A stretch of DNA of 64,000 bases from Burkholderiales bacterium (GTDB taxonomy: Bacteria; Pseudomonadota; Gammaproteobacteria; Burkholderiales; Burkholderiaceae_F), in the NCBI GenBank assembly GCA_020355165.1, contig CP070661.1, forward strand, positions 1-64,000, read 5' to 3'. The position numbers were made by a program, and so were the translations under genes. The notes below the pieces were generated by a model, which saw nothing but the letters and a program-made list of their open reading frames with translations, was not told the origin of the DNA and searched no databases. This document shows positions 53,137 to 62,276 of the stretch, piece after piece. Each line of letters starts with the position of its first letter. Within the stretch, counting starts at the first letter, position 1.

Positions 53137-53161
53137 GCGCCGCGGCGTCGCCCGCAGCCGG

Positions 53162-53190
53162 ACGGCCGCCGCAGGCGGCCGTTTCGCCTT
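53162..53190 (+). terminator. Intrinsic terminator of the LysM gene
   Basis: ACGGCCGCC (53162-53170) and GGCGGCCGT (53174-53182) form a perfect 9-bp stem with a GCA loop, followed by TTCGCCTT. It begins 26 bp after the LysM stop and before dprA. Confidence 0.7.
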
Positions 53191-53269
53191 CATGCGCCGG
53201 CGCCGACGGCATCATGGGTTGTCGGAAATTCGCTTCGGACGAGGCGCCGGCGCAGGCTACGCTGGCGCC

Positions 53270-54370
53270 ATGCAACGAGCCGAGCGCGCCGCCTGGCTGC
53301 GGCTGGCCCTCACGCCCGAGATCGGCCCGCGCGCGGCGCGGACGCTGCTGGCCGCCTACGGGCTGCCGGACGCCGTCTTTGAGGCGGGACGCGAATCGCT
53401 GGGCCGGCACCTGGGCGAGCCGCTCGCGGGCATCGTCGCGTCGCCGGCCGGCGACGCGGTGGCCGCGGCAGTGCGTGCGGCCGAGCGCTGGCTCGACCTC
53501 GACCCGTCGCATGCGCTGCTGACGCTGGCCGACGACGACTACCCGCCGCTGCTGCTGGCCGCGGCCGATCCGCCGCCGGCGCTGTTCGCCGTCGGCCGTC
53601 GCCAACTGCTGAGCAAGCCGGCGCTGGCGATCGTCGGCAGCCGCAGCGCCACGCAGCAGGGCATGGACAACGCCGAAGCGTTCGCGCAGCACCTGGCGCG
53701 CGCCGGCCTGACCATCGTCAGCGGCATGGCGCTCGGTATCGACGCGGCGGCGCACCGCGGCGCGCTCAAGGCGCTCGACGACGGCGCCGACGCCTCGACG
53801 ATCGCCATACTCGGCACCGGTGTGGACGTCGTGTACCCGGCCAGCAACCGGCCGCTCGCCGAGGCGATCCGCAGCCGCGGCCTGCTGCTGTCGGAGTTCG
53901 CGCTCGGCACGCCGGCCATCGCCCGCAACTTCCCGCGCCGCAACCGCATCATCAGCGCGCTGGCGCGCGGTGTGCTGGTGGTCGAGGCGGCACTGCGCTC
54001 GGGCAGCCTGATCACCGCACGGCTGGCGGCGGAAGGCGGCCGCGAGGTGTTCGCGCTGCCCGGCTCGATTCACTCGCCGACCGCACGCGGCTGCCACCGG
54101 TTGATCAAGGAGGGCGCCAAGCTGGTGGAGTCGGCGCAGGACATCCTCGACGAGCTGCGCATCGACGCGCGCATCACCGACAGCCGCGCGCCGCGGCCGG
54201 CCGCGCACGGCGCGCTGCTGGCGGCGCTCGGCTTCGATCCGGTCGACCTCGACACGCTGGTCGCGCGCACCGGCCGCGACACCGGCAGCCTCGCCGCCGA
54301 GCTGCTCGAGCTCGAGCTGGCCCAAGATGTTGAGCGTCTGCCCGGTAACCGCTACCAGCGGTTGCGGTAG
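53270..54370 (+). CDS. dprA: DNA-processing protein DprA (Smf)
   Basis: A 366-residue DprA with an N-terminal helical SAM-like region (about 1-90), the Rossmann-fold domain (about 95-290) and a C-terminal winged helix (about 300-366). The Rossmann motifs are AIVGSRSATQQG, SGMALGIDAAAHRGAL, ILGTGVDVVYPASNRPLAEAI, FPRRNRIISALARGVLVVEA and GSLITARLAAEGGREVFALPG. It loads RecA on transformed single-stranded DNA. The ATG at 53270 gives the usual N-terminus. smg follows after 57 bp. Confidence 0.95.
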   Translation: MQRAERAAWLRLALTPEIGPRAARTLLAAYGLPDAVFEAGRESLGRHLGEPLAGIVASPAGDAVAAAVRAAERWLDLDPSHALLTLADDDYPPLLLAAADPPPALFAVGRRQLLSKPALAIVGSRSATQQGMDNAEAFAQHLARAGLTIVSGMALGIDAAAHRGALKALDDGADASTIAILGTGVDVVYPASNRPLAEAIRSRGLLLSEFALGTPAIARNFPRRNRIISALARGVLVVEAALRSGSLITARLAAEGGREVFALPGSIHSPTARGCHRLIKEGAKLVESAQDILDELRIDARITDSRAPRPAAHGALLAALGFDPVDLDTLVARTGRDTGSLAAELLELELAQDVERLPGNRYQRLR

Positions 54371-54427
54371 GAGTGAGACGAAATGTTTGCCAGCGCGGCC
54401 GTTCGCCGCTAAATTGGCGGCCAGCCG

Positions 54428-54886
54428 ATGTTCGACGTCCTCGTCTTCCTGTTCGAGAACTGCGGCGCCTTCCAGGCCTGCCGGGACGCCGACTCCATCG
54501 CCAGGCAGCTGACGGCGGCGGGCTTCGACGACGACGAGATCACCGACGCCATTGCCTGGCTGCGCGATCTCGACCAGGTCACCAGCGACAACATCGCGCT
54601 GCGCGCGCCCACCGACGGCGCCTTCCGCGTCTATGCCGGCTTCGAGGTGGGCCGCCTGACGCCGCGCGGCATCGCCTTCCTGACCTTCCTCGAGACCGAG
54701 GGCCAGCTCACCCCGACCCAGCGCGAGATCGTCATCGAGCGGGCGCTCGCGGTGCGCGAAGCGCCGGTGGCGCTGGCCAAGCTGAAGGTGATCGTGCTGA
54801 TGGTGCTGTGGAGCCAGCAGGCGGACATCGACGCGCTGATGCTCGAGGAACTGCTCGACGACGGCGCCGACCGCGACCTGCACTGA
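54428..54886 (+). CDS. smg: Smg protein (DUF494)
   Basis: A 152-residue acidic, mainly helical protein of the Smg/DUF494 family. The signature is MFDVLVFLFENC, ADSIARQLTAAGFDDDEITDAIAWLRDL, then RVYAGFEVGRLTPRGIAFLTFLE and LKVIVLMVLWSQQADIDALMLEELL. Its place between dprA and topoisomerase genes is a conserved proteobacterial order. Its function is not known. It is probably cotranscribed with dprA. Confidence 0.95.
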   Translation: MFDVLVFLFENCGAFQACRDADSIARQLTAAGFDDDEITDAIAWLRDLDQVTSDNIALRAPTDGAFRVYAGFEVGRLTPRGIAFLTFLETEGQLTPTQREIVIERALAVREAPVALAKLKVIVLMVLWSQQADIDALMLEELLDDGADRDLH

Positions 54887-55008
54887 GCCGGCTGCCGCGG
54901 CGCGGCGGCAGGCATTTGCGTGGCCGGGCCGTTTCGTTGTTATCCTGAAAAAAGAAGACAAAGCAGCCCGCGGGGCCGCGGCATCCGCCGATCCCCGGGC
55001 AGTTCATG

Positions 55009-55025
55009 AGCCGCCGCGGGCGGCT
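55009..55025. terminator. Hairpin upstream of topB
   Basis: AGCCGCC (55009-55015) and GGCGGCT (55019-55025) form a perfect 7-bp stem with a GCG loop, 22 bp before the topB start. It is followed by TCTGC rather than a T-run, so it may be a weak smg terminator or a leader structure. Confidence 0.3.
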
Positions 55026-55046
55026 TCTGCATCCGGATAACCCCCG

Positions 55047-57746
55047 ATGAGCAAGGCGCTGATCATTGCCGAGAAACCCTCGGTCGCGGCCGACATTGCC
55101 CGCGCCTTGGGCGGCTTTCGCCGGCAGCAGGACTACTACGAGAGCGACGAGTACGTGCTCAGCTCCGCGGTCGGCCACCTGCTGCAGCTGTCCAACCCGG
55201 TCGAGGTCACGCGCGGCAAGTGGAGCTTCGCCCACCTGCCGATGATCCCGCCGCACTTCGACGTGGCACCGATCGACAAGCGCGGCGAGGAACGGCTGAA
55301 GCTGCTGGCGCGGCTGATCAAGCGCAAGGACGTCAGCGAGCTGATCAACGCCTGCGACGCCGGCCGCGAGGGCGAGCTCATCTTCCGCTACATCGTCCAG
55401 CACGCCCGGGCCAGGCAGCCGATCCGCCGGCTGTGGCTGCAGTCGATGACGCCGGCGGCGATCCGCGAGGCGTTCGGCGAGCTGCGGCCGGACAAGGAGC
55501 TGAGGCACCTCGAGGACGCGGCGCGCTGCCGCGCCGAGGCCGACTGGCTGGTCGGCATCAACGGCACGCGGGCGATGACGGCCTTCAACAGCAAGGACGG
55601 CGGCTTCTTCAAGACCACGGTCGGCCGGGTACAGACGCCGACGCTGGCGATCGTGGTCGAGCGCGAGGAGAAGATCCTCGCCTTCGAGCCGCGCGACTAC
55701 TGGGAGGTGCGCGCGACATTTTCCTGCCGTGCCGGCGAGTACGAAGGCCGCTGGTTCGACCCGGAGTTCAAGAGGCCCGAGCACGACGAGCACGGCCGCG
55801 CCGAGCGGATCTGGGACAGGAGCCTGGCCGAGGCCATCGTCGCCGCCTGCCGCGGCAAGGCCGGCTCGGTGGTCGAGGAGGCCAAGCCGAGCACGCAGGC
55901 CCCGCCGCCGCTGTTCGACCTGACCTCGCTGCAGCGCGAAGGCAACGCCCGCTTCGGCTTCTCGGCCAAGACCACGCTGGCCATCGCCCAGGCCCTGTAT
56001 GAGAAGCACAAGCTGCTCACCTACCCGCGGACCGACTCGCGGGCACTGCCCGAGGACTACGTCGGCGTGGCCAGGAAGACGATCGAGGCGCTGGCCGGGC
56101 AGAAGGCCTACGCACCGTTCGGCAGGCAGATCGCCAAGAGCGGCTGGGTCAGGCCGAACAAGCGCATCTTCGACAACGGCAAGGTCTCCGACCACTTCGC
56201 CATCATTCCGACGCTCGAATCGCCTCGCAGCCTGTCCGAGGCCGAGCAGAAGATCTACGACCTGGTGGTCAGGCGCTTCCTGGCGATCTTCTTTCCCGCG
56301 GCCGAGTACCTGGTGACCACCCGCATCACCACGGTCGAGCGCCACCGGTTCAGGACCGAGGGCAAGGTGCTGGTCGAGCCGGGCTGGCTGGCGGTGCACG
56401 GCAAGGGGGCGATGGACGAGCAGGGCGGCCTGGTCAAGGTCGATCCCGCCGAGCAGGTCGGCACCGCGGCGATCGAGGCCGCCGGCCTGCAGACCCGGCC
56501 GCCGGCGCGCTACAACGAGGCGACGCTGCTCAGCGCAATGGAAGGCGCGGGCAAGCTGATCGAGGACGACGAGCTGCGCGCCGCGATGGCCGGCAAGGGG
56601 CTGGGCACGCCGGCGACGCGGGCGGCGATCATCGAGGGGCTGATCGACGAGAGCTACCTGGTGCGCGAAGGCAAGGAGCTGCACCCGACGGCCAAGGCGT
56701 TCCAGCTGCTGCGCGCGCTGCGCGGCTTCGGCGTCGACGCGCTCGACGTGCCGGAGCTGACCGGCGAGTGGGAGTACAGGCTGGCACAGATGGAGCGCGG
56801 CCGGCTCAAGCGCGAAGAGTTCATGCGCCAGATCGAGCAGCTGACCCGCGACACGGTCGAGCGCATCCGCAAGGGTGCGGAAAAGGGCGAGGTGCCGGGC
56901 GACTACGTGACGCTGAAGACTCCCTGCCCGCGCTGCGGCGCCGTGGTCAAGGAGAACTATCGCCGCTTTGCCTGCACCCAGTGCGAGTTCTCGATCAGCA
57001 AGCACCCGGGCAGCCGCTTCTTCGAGGTCGACGAGGTCGAGGCGCTGCTGCGCGAGAAGCAGATCGGCCCGCTGACCGGATTCCGCAGCAAGATCGGCCG
57101 GCCGTTTTCCGCCGTGCTGAAGCTGGTGCCGCCCGAGTACAAGCTCGAGTTCGATTTCGGCGCGCCGGCTGCAGGCGACGGCGAGGAGGCGGAGGCGGTC
57201 GACCTGTCGGGGCTCGCGCCGCTCGGCAGGTGCCCGAAGTGCGGCGGCGGGGTGTTCGAGCAGCCGATGTCGTTCGTCTGCGAGAACTCGGTCGCCGGCA
57301 GCCGCAGCTGCGACTTCCGCTCCGGAAGGGTGATCCTGCAGCAGACGATCGAGCCGACGGACATGCGCAAGCTGCTGGCCGAGGGACGGACCGACCTGCT
57401 GCGCAACTTCGTCTCCAACCGCACGCGGCGCAAGTTCGCCGCCTTCCTGGTGTGGAAGGCCGACGAGGGCAAGGTCGGCTTCGAGTTCGAGCCGCGCGGC
57501 AAGGGGGCCAGAGCGACGGCGGCAGCGGCCGAGGCGACGACGCCCGCGCCCGGCCGGCGCGCCACGGCGGCGAAAGCCGCGCCGCGCGCGAGGGCGGCGA
57601 AGACCGCGTCGCCGGCGAAGGCGGCGAAGTCGGCGAAGCCGGCAAAGACCGCCAAGCGCGCTGCGCCGGCGCGCCGCGCGGCTGCCGGCGCGCCTAAGGC
57701 CGGCGCCGGCAGGACCGGCGTCGCGCGCAAGGCGGGGCGCCGCTGA
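55047..57746 (+). CDS. topB: DNA topoisomerase III
   Basis: An 899-residue type IA topoisomerase. It has TOPRIM (LIIAEKPSVAADIARALGG, then NACDAGREGE at 101-110), gate and cap domains and the nucleophile Tyr326 in LLTYPRTDSRALPEDY. Two zinc-ribbon modules follow, CPRCGAVVKENYRRFACTQC near residue 630 and CPKCGGGVFEQPMSFVCENS near 730. The last 90 residues are a Lys/Ala/Pro-rich, histone-H1-like tail. The TOPRIM motif is DAGREGE, normal for this TopB branch. It resolves catenanes and recombination intermediates by strand passage. Confidence 0.96.
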   Translation: MSKALIIAEKPSVAADIARALGGFRRQQDYYESDEYVLSSAVGHLLQLSNPVEVTRGKWSFAHLPMIPPHFDVAPIDKRGEERLKLLARLIKRKDVSELINACDAGREGELIFRYIVQHARARQPIRRLWLQSMTPAAIREAFGELRPDKELRHLEDAARCRAEADWLVGINGTRAMTAFNSKDGGFFKTTVGRVQTPTLAIVVEREEKILAFEPRDYWEVRATFSCRAGEYEGRWFDPEFKRPEHDEHGRAERIWDRSLAEAIVAACRGKAGSVVEEAKPSTQAPPPLFDLTSLQREGNARFGFSAKTTLAIAQALYEKHKLLTYPRTDSRALPEDYVGVARKTIEALAGQKAYAPFGRQIAKSGWVRPNKRIFDNGKVSDHFAIIPTLESPRSLSEAEQKIYDLVVRRFLAIFFPAAEYLVTTRITTVERHRFRTEGKVLVEPGWLAVHGKGAMDEQGGLVKVDPAEQVGTAAIEAAGLQTRPPARYNEATLLSAMEGAGKLIEDDELRAAMAGKGLGTPATRAAIIEGLIDESYLVREGKELHPTAKAFQLLRALRGFGVDALDVPELTGEWEYRLAQMERGRLKREEFMRQIEQLTRDTVERIRKGAEKGEVPGDYVTLKTPCPRCGAVVKENYRRFACTQCEFSISKHPGSRFFEVDEVEALLREKQIGPLTGFRSKIGRPFSAVLKLVPPEYKLEFDFGAPAAGDGEEAEAVDLSGLAPLGRCPKCGGGVFEQPMSFVCENSVAGSRSCDFRSGRVILQQTIEPTDMRKLLAEGRTDLLRNFVSNRTRRKFAAFLVWKADEGKVGFEFEPRGKGARATAAAAEATTPAPGRRATAAKAAPRARAAKTASPAKAAKSAKPAKTAKRAAPARRAAAGAPKAGAGRTGVARKAGRR

Positions 57747-57779
57747 GCGGCTGCCGCGTGGGTCGTCGAGGCCGACCAG

Positions 57780-57980
57780 ATGCAGCGCGCGCTGATCGTC
57801 GCCGGCATCGTCCTGCTGGCGATCGGGCTGGCCTGGCCCTGGCTGTCGAAGCTGCCGCTCGGCCGGCTGCCGGGCGACCTGCGCATCGAGCGTGAGGGCT
57901 TCAGCTTTTACTTTCCGCTGGCCAGCGGGCTGCTGATCTCGGCGGTGATCTCGCTGATCCTGTGGTGGCTGCGCAAGTGA
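57780..57980 (+). CDS. DUF2905 small membrane protein
   Basis: A 66-residue protein with two TM segments, about 3-24 (ALIVAGIVLLAIGLAWPWLS) and 45-63 (FPLASGLLISAVISLILWWL). The loop LGRLPGDLRIEREGFSFYF, including the PGD motif, is diagnostic of DUF2905. Function is unknown. Its TGA stop overlaps the GTG start of the HpcH/HpaI aldolase gene (57977-57980), so the two are coupled. Confidence 0.93.
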   Translation: MQRALIVAGIVLLAIGLAWPWLSKLPLGRLPGDLRIEREGFSFYFPLASGLLISAVISLILWWLRK

Positions 57981-58741
57981 TCAATCCGCTGAAGCAGCGG
58001 CTGGCGGCGGGCGAGCGGCTGTTCGGTTGCTGGCTGTCGCTCGCCTCGCCGATCGCCGCCGAGGCGCTGGCCTGCGCCGGCTTCGACTTCCTGGTCGTCG
58101 ACGGCGAGCACTCGCCGGCCGACACGATGGACACCATCGCCCTGCTTCAGGCGATCGCCGCCGGCGGCAGCCAGCCGGTCGTGCGGGTGGCGGAGAACGC
58201 CGCCTGGCTCGCCAAGCGGGCGCTCGACGCCGGCAGCCCGACGCTGCTGTTCCCGATGGTGGCGAGCGCCGACGATGCGCGCCGCGCCGTGGCGTCGATC
58301 CGTTACCCGCAGCAGGGCAGGGACGGGATCCGTGGCGTGGCCGGGGTGGTGCGGGCGGCGCGCTTCGGGCTGCTGCCGGATTACGTGCACGAAGCGAATG
58401 CCGCCGCCTGCGCGATCGTGCAGATCGAATCGGCGGCGGGCGTCGCGGCGGCCGACGAGATCGCCGCGGTCGACGGCGTCGACGCGCTGTTCGTCGGCCC
58501 GGCCGACCTGGCAGCCAGCCTCGGCCACCTCGGCGACAGCGGCAACGCCGAGGTGCAGCGGGCGATCGATCGCGTGCTGGCGGCGGCGCAGCGCCGGCGA
58601 AGGGCGGCCGGCATCTTCGCCGGCAGCGCCGCCGAGGCGACCGCCTATGTCGCGCGCGGCTTCAGCCTGGTCGCACTGGCGGCCGACGTGGTCTGGCTGC
58701 TCGCCGGCGCGCGGCAGGCGCTCGCCGCGGTGCGCGGCTGA
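57977..58741 (+). CDS. HpcH/HpaI family aldolase
   Basis: A 254-residue class II pyruvate aldolase. Landmarks are FGCWLSLASPIAAEALACAG, FDFLVVDGEHSPAD (Asp and His), PVVRVAENA, SPTLLFPMVASADDARRAV, the metal ligand Glu in VQIESAAGVAAADEI and the Asp in LFVGPADLAASLG. The HPCH/HPAI (2-keto-3-deoxy-L-rhamnonate or 4-hydroxy-2-oxoheptanedioate) aldolases cleave 4-hydroxy-2-oxo acids to pyruvate plus an aldehyde. The GTG at 57977 overlaps the DUF2905 stop (GTGA); a GTG at 57962 is an alternative. The spermidine-synthase-like gene follows after 25 bp. Confidence 0.9.
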   Translation: MINPLKQRLAAGERLFGCWLSLASPIAAEALACAGFDFLVVDGEHSPADTMDTIALLQAIAAGGSQPVVRVAENAAWLAKRALDAGSPTLLFPMVASADDARRAVASIRYPQQGRDGIRGVAGVVRAARFGLLPDYVHEANAAACAIVQIESAAGVAAADEIAAVDGVDALFVGPADLAASLGHLGDSGNAEVQRAIDRVLAAAQRRRRAAGIFAGSAAEATAYVARGFSLVALAADVVWLLAGARQALAAVRG

Positions 58742-58766
58742 GGCCGCCGCGCCGCCGCCGCGCCGA

Positions 58767-60860
58767 ATGCCGCTGGTCGCCGTCACGATCGCGCTGTCGG
58801 CGTTCCTGCTGTTCCTCGTCCAGCCGATCATTGCCAAGCAGATACTGCCGTGGTTCGGCGGCACCTCGGCGGTGTGGACCACCTGCATGGTGTTCTTCCA
58901 GGCCGTGCTGCTCGGCGGTTACGCCTACGCCCACGCGCTGAGCAGCCACGCCAGCGCGCGCAGCCAGGCGCGCGTGCACATCGCCCTGCTGGCGGTGAGC
59001 CTGGCTTTGCTGCCGATCGTCGTGCGCGAGTCCTTCAAGCCGGGCGGCGAGGAGGACGCGGCGCTGTCGATCCTGTGGCTGCTGGCCGCCACCATCGGCC
59101 TGCCGTACTTCCTGCTGTCGGCCACCGGGCCGCTGCTGCAGCGCTGGATTGCGCACCGCTACCCGGAGAAGACCGTCTACCGGCTGTTCGCGCTGTCGAA
59201 CCTCGGTTCGCTGCTCGGCCTGCTGGCGTTTCCGTTCCTGATCGAGCCGTTCGCGCCGTCGGCCACGCAGGCGCGCGCCTGGAGCGCGGCCTACGCGGTC
59301 TTCGCGCTCGCCTGCGCCATCACCGCCTGGCAGGCGCAGCGGGCCCTGGCGGCCGGCGCTGGCGAGCCGGTCGTAGCGACTGGCGTGACGGCGGCGCCCC
59401 CGGCCACGGCTGCGGCGCCCGGCGCCGGCGACTACGCCCGGTGGCTGGCATTCGCCGCGCTCGGCTCGGTGCTGCTGCTGGCGACGACCTCGCACATCAC
59501 GCAGAACATCGCCTCGGTGCCCTTCCTGTGGGTGCTGCCGTTGACGCTGTACCTGCTCAGCTTCGTGCTCGCCTTCGAGGGCCGCGGCGGCCGCGGCTGG
59601 TACGAGCGCCGCTGGTGGCTGTTTCCGACCCTGCTGCTGGTGGTGGCGATGAGCTGGGGGCTGTCGGCCAGCCGCGGCGTGCTCGACATCGGCGTCGCGG
59701 TGCCGCTGTACTGCGCGGGCCTGTTCTTCGCCTGCATGTTCTGCCACGGCGAACTGGCGCAGGCCAAGCCGGCGCCGCGCTACCTGACGCACTTCTACCT
59801 GACGGTGTCGGCTGGCGGCGCGCTCGGCGGCATGGCGGTCGGCCTGCTGGCGCCGCGCCTGCTGCCGGCCTACTTCGAGCTGCCGCTGGCGCTGTTCGCA
59901 CTGGCAGTGCTGGCCAGCACGCTGGTCGTCGGCCAGCGGACGCTGATCGGCCCGGCGCTGGTGGCGGCCGCGGCCACTGCCTACTCGGGCTGGCAGTACG
60001 TCGACTTCGTCCACGAGGGCACCATCGTCATGCAGCGCAGCTTCCACGGCACGCTGCGCGTGCGCGAGGCCGGCAGCGGCGAGCAGCAGGTGCGGCGGCT
60101 CATGCACGGCGTGATCCTGCACGGCGAGCAGTTCACCCGGGCGCCGGATCGGCTCGAACCGGGCACCTACTACGCGCGCAGCTCCGGCATCGGCCTGGCC
60201 ATCGCGGCGAAGCAGGCCGGCGGCCCGGTGAAAATGGGCCTGGTCGGCCTCGGGGTCGGCACGCTCGCGGCCTACGGGCGGGCCGGCGACGAGCTTCGCT
60301 TCTACGAGCTCGATCCGCAGGTCATCGACGTCGCCCAGCGCGACTTCACCTACCTCTCCTCGACCCCGGCCCGGATCGACTTCGAGGTCGGCGATGCGCG
60401 GCTGTCGCTCGAGCGTGAACTGAAGCGCGGTGGCCCGCGCCGCTACGACGTGCTGGCGATCGACGCGTTTTCCAGCGACTCGATCCCGGTGCACCTGATC
60501 ACCCGCGAGGCGGTCGAGCTGTACGCGCGGCACCTCGCGCCGGACGGCATCGTCGCCGTGCACATCTCCAACCGCTTCCTCGACCTGAAGCCGGTGCTGG
60601 CCAACATCGCGCAGGCCACCGGACTGGCGGCGCGGCTGGTCAGCGACACGCCGGCCGACGAACGCGCGGGCTCCAACACCGACTGGGTGCTGCTGGCGCG
60701 CGACCCGCAGGTGCTCGAGGCGCCGCCGATCGCCGGCCGCGCCGAGCCGCTGGCGCCGGTGCCCGGTCTGTCGCTGTGGACCGACCAGTTCAACAACCTG
60801 CTCGACGTGCTGAAGATCGATCCGCTCGACCAGCTGAGGAGCCTGCTTGGGCTGGACTGA
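58767..60860 (+). CDS. Membrane-anchored spermidine-synthase-like protein
   Basis: A 697-residue fusion of an N-terminal polytopic membrane half (about 1-430, roughly ten to twelve hydrophobic segments) and a C-terminal class I methyltransferase-fold domain (about 460-690). The soluble part contains GLVGLGVGTLAAYGRAGDELRFYELDP, the nucleotide-like pocket of spermidine synthases, VGDARLSLEREL, and YDVLAIDAFSSDSIPVHLITREA. The catalytic Asp of true SpeE is at DAFSSDS. The family (fused MFS/spermidine synthase) is widespread but without a proven reaction. The gene for a fructosamine-kinase-like protein starts inside its 3' end. Confidence 0.88.
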   Translation: MPLVAVTIALSAFLLFLVQPIIAKQILPWFGGTSAVWTTCMVFFQAVLLGGYAYAHALSSHASARSQARVHIALLAVSLALLPIVVRESFKPGGEEDAALSILWLLAATIGLPYFLLSATGPLLQRWIAHRYPEKTVYRLFALSNLGSLLGLLAFPFLIEPFAPSATQARAWSAAYAVFALACAITAWQAQRALAAGAGEPVVATGVTAAPPATAAAPGAGDYARWLAFAALGSVLLLATTSHITQNIASVPFLWVLPLTLYLLSFVLAFEGRGGRGWYERRWWLFPTLLLVVAMSWGLSASRGVLDIGVAVPLYCAGLFFACMFCHGELAQAKPAPRYLTHFYLTVSAGGALGGMAVGLLAPRLLPAYFELPLALFALAVLASTLVVGQRTLIGPALVAAAATAYSGWQYVDFVHEGTIVMQRSFHGTLRVREAGSGEQQVRRLMHGVILHGEQFTRAPDRLEPGTYYARSSGIGLAIAAKQAGGPVKMGLVGLGVGTLAAYGRAGDELRFYELDPQVIDVAQRDFTYLSSTPARIDFEVGDARLSLERELKRGGPRRYDVLAIDAFSSDSIPVHLITREAVELYARHLAPDGIVAVHISNRFLDLKPVLANIAQATGLAARLVSDTPADERAGSNTDWVLLARDPQVLEAPPIAGRAEPLAPVPGLSLWTDQFNNLLDVLKIDPLDQLRSLLGLD

Positions 60861-61716
60861 CGTGCAGGGGCGCGATCGGGCCGTCGCCGAGGAGGCGCTG
60901 CGCGCCGCCGGTCTGGGCGCCGTGCGCGCAATGCATGCGGTCGGCGGCGGCGACATCGCCGCCGCCTATCGCGTCGAAGCCGGCGTGCAGCGCGCCTTCC
61001 TGAAGGTCGGCGCAGGCGCGCATCCATTCGATGCCGAGGCGGCCGCGCTGGCCGAGATCGGCGCCACCCGCACGCTGCGGGCGCCGCGCGTGCTCGCCCA
61101 CGGCGTCGCCGCAGACGCCGGCTTCCTGCTGCTCGAGTGGATCGACCTGGCCGGTGACGGTGACTGGGCGGCGGCCGGCCGCCAGCTCGCTGCACTGCAC
61201 GCCTGCGTGCAGCCGGCCTATGGCTGGCCGCGCGACAACACCATCGGCGCCACCCCGCAGTTCAATTCGCCGGGCGCCGACTGGGCCGAGTTCTACCGCG
61301 AGCGGCGGCTGCGGCCGCAGTTCGCCCTGGCCCGCAGCCGCCGGCTGCTGTCGCTGGCGGCGCTCGAGCAGCGCGCCTGCCGGGCCGCCGACGCACTGCT
61401 GGCAGGCCACGCGCCGCCGCCGAGCCTGCTGCACGGCGACCTGTGGCGTGGCAACCTGGCCTTCGATCGCGATGGCGTGCCGGTGGTCTTCGACCCGGCC
61501 ACCTACCATGGGGACGCCGAGACCGACCTGGCGATGACGCGCCTGTTCGGCGGCTTCGCCGAGCGCTTCTATCGCGCCTACGACGAGAGCCGGGCGCCGG
61601 CGGCCGGCGCCGCGCGACGGCTGCCCCTGTACCAGCTGTATCACGTGCTCAATCACGCCAACCTCTTCGGCGGCGGCTACGTGGCGCAGGCGATCGCTTT
61701 GATCGGCAGGCTCTGA
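60847..61716 (+). CDS. Fructosamine kinase family protein
   Basis: A 289-residue protein-kinase-fold enzyme of the fructosamine-3-kinase/ketosamine-3-kinase family, which repairs glycated amines. The catalytic loop is LLHGDLWRGNLAF (HGDxxxxN), and the magnesium Asp is VVFDPATYHGDAETDLAM. The N-lobe Lys is in RAFLKVG. The TTG at 60847 is preferred over GTG 60862, because GAGGAG (60836-60841) is spaced 5 bases before it. The TTG lies inside the previous gene, giving a 14-bp overlap and translational coupling. Confidence 0.88.
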   Translation: MGWTDVQGRDRAVAEEALRAAGLGAVRAMHAVGGGDIAAAYRVEAGVQRAFLKVGAGAHPFDAEAAALAEIGATRTLRAPRVLAHGVAADAGFLLLEWIDLAGDGDWAAAGRQLAALHACVQPAYGWPRDNTIGATPQFNSPGADWAEFYRERRLRPQFALARSRRLLSLAALEQRACRAADALLAGHAPPPSLLHGDLWRGNLAFDRDGVPVVFDPATYHGDAETDLAMTRLFGGFAERFYRAYDESRAPAAGAARRLPLYQLYHVLNHANLFGGGYVAQAIALIGRL

Positions 61717-61762
61717 CGGCGCAGGCCGCGTGACGCGCTTGCGGCATACTTGCGCGCCTTTG

Positions 61763-62266
61763 ATGACCGCCGTCCGCCAGCGCATGCCCGCCGCCAAGCC
61801 CAGCCGCAAGCCAAAGATCATCGTCCGTACCTCGCGCGTGCACGGCCGCGGCGTCTATGCCGGCCGCCGGCTGCACAAGGGCGAGCGCATCATCGAGTAC
61901 AAGGGCGAGGTGATCAGCAGCCGCGAGGCCGAGCGCCGGCCGCCGTCGGATCCGGATGACCCGCATCACACCTTCTTCTTCGCGCTGGACGACGGCAAGC
62001 GCGTGATCGACGCCAACGTGAACGGCAACGCCGCACGCTGGATCAATCACTCGTGCGATCCGAACTGCGAGACGGAGGAGGACGACGGCCGCGTCTTCAT
62101 CGACGCCCTGCGCGAGATCCGGCCCGGCGAGGAGCTGTTCTACGACTACTCGCTGATCCTCGACGAGCGGATCACGCCGACGCTGAAGAAGCAGTACCGC
62201 TGCATGTGCGGCGCCAAGGACTGCCGCGGCACCATGCTGGCGCTGCGCAAGCGCCGGAACAAGTAG
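61763..62266 (+). CDS. SET domain protein (protein lysine methyltransferase-like)
   Basis: A 167-residue stand-alone SET domain. The AdoMet-binding start is SRVHGRGVYAGRRLHKGERIIEY. The pseudoknot motif is WINHSCDPNCE (94-103) and the active-site Tyr block is PGEELFYDYS (Tyr127 and Tyr129). A post-SET-like zinc motif follows, CMCGAKDCRG (Cys147, Cys149, Cys154), complemented by Cys98 or Cys102. It could methylate a lysine in a DNA-binding or ribosomal protein. The ATG at 61763 is used; ATG 61784 is alternative. DUF1993 follows after 10 bp. Confidence 0.9.
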   Translation: MTAVRQRMPAAKPSRKPKIIVRTSRVHGRGVYAGRRLHKGERIIEYKGEVISSREAERRPPSDPDDPHHTFFFALDDGKRVIDANVNGNAARWINHSCDPNCETEEDDGRVFIDALREIRPGEELFYDYSLILDERITPTLKKQYRCMCGAKDCRGTMLALRKRRNK

Positions 62267-62276
62267 GAGGCGAACG

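Noticed and set aside
55344-55376. TopB TOPRIM motif DAGREGE looked like loss of the second catalytic Asp
   Set aside because: As I recall, DAGREGE is normal in the TopB branch that includes the Bacillus enzyme, so this is not a defect.
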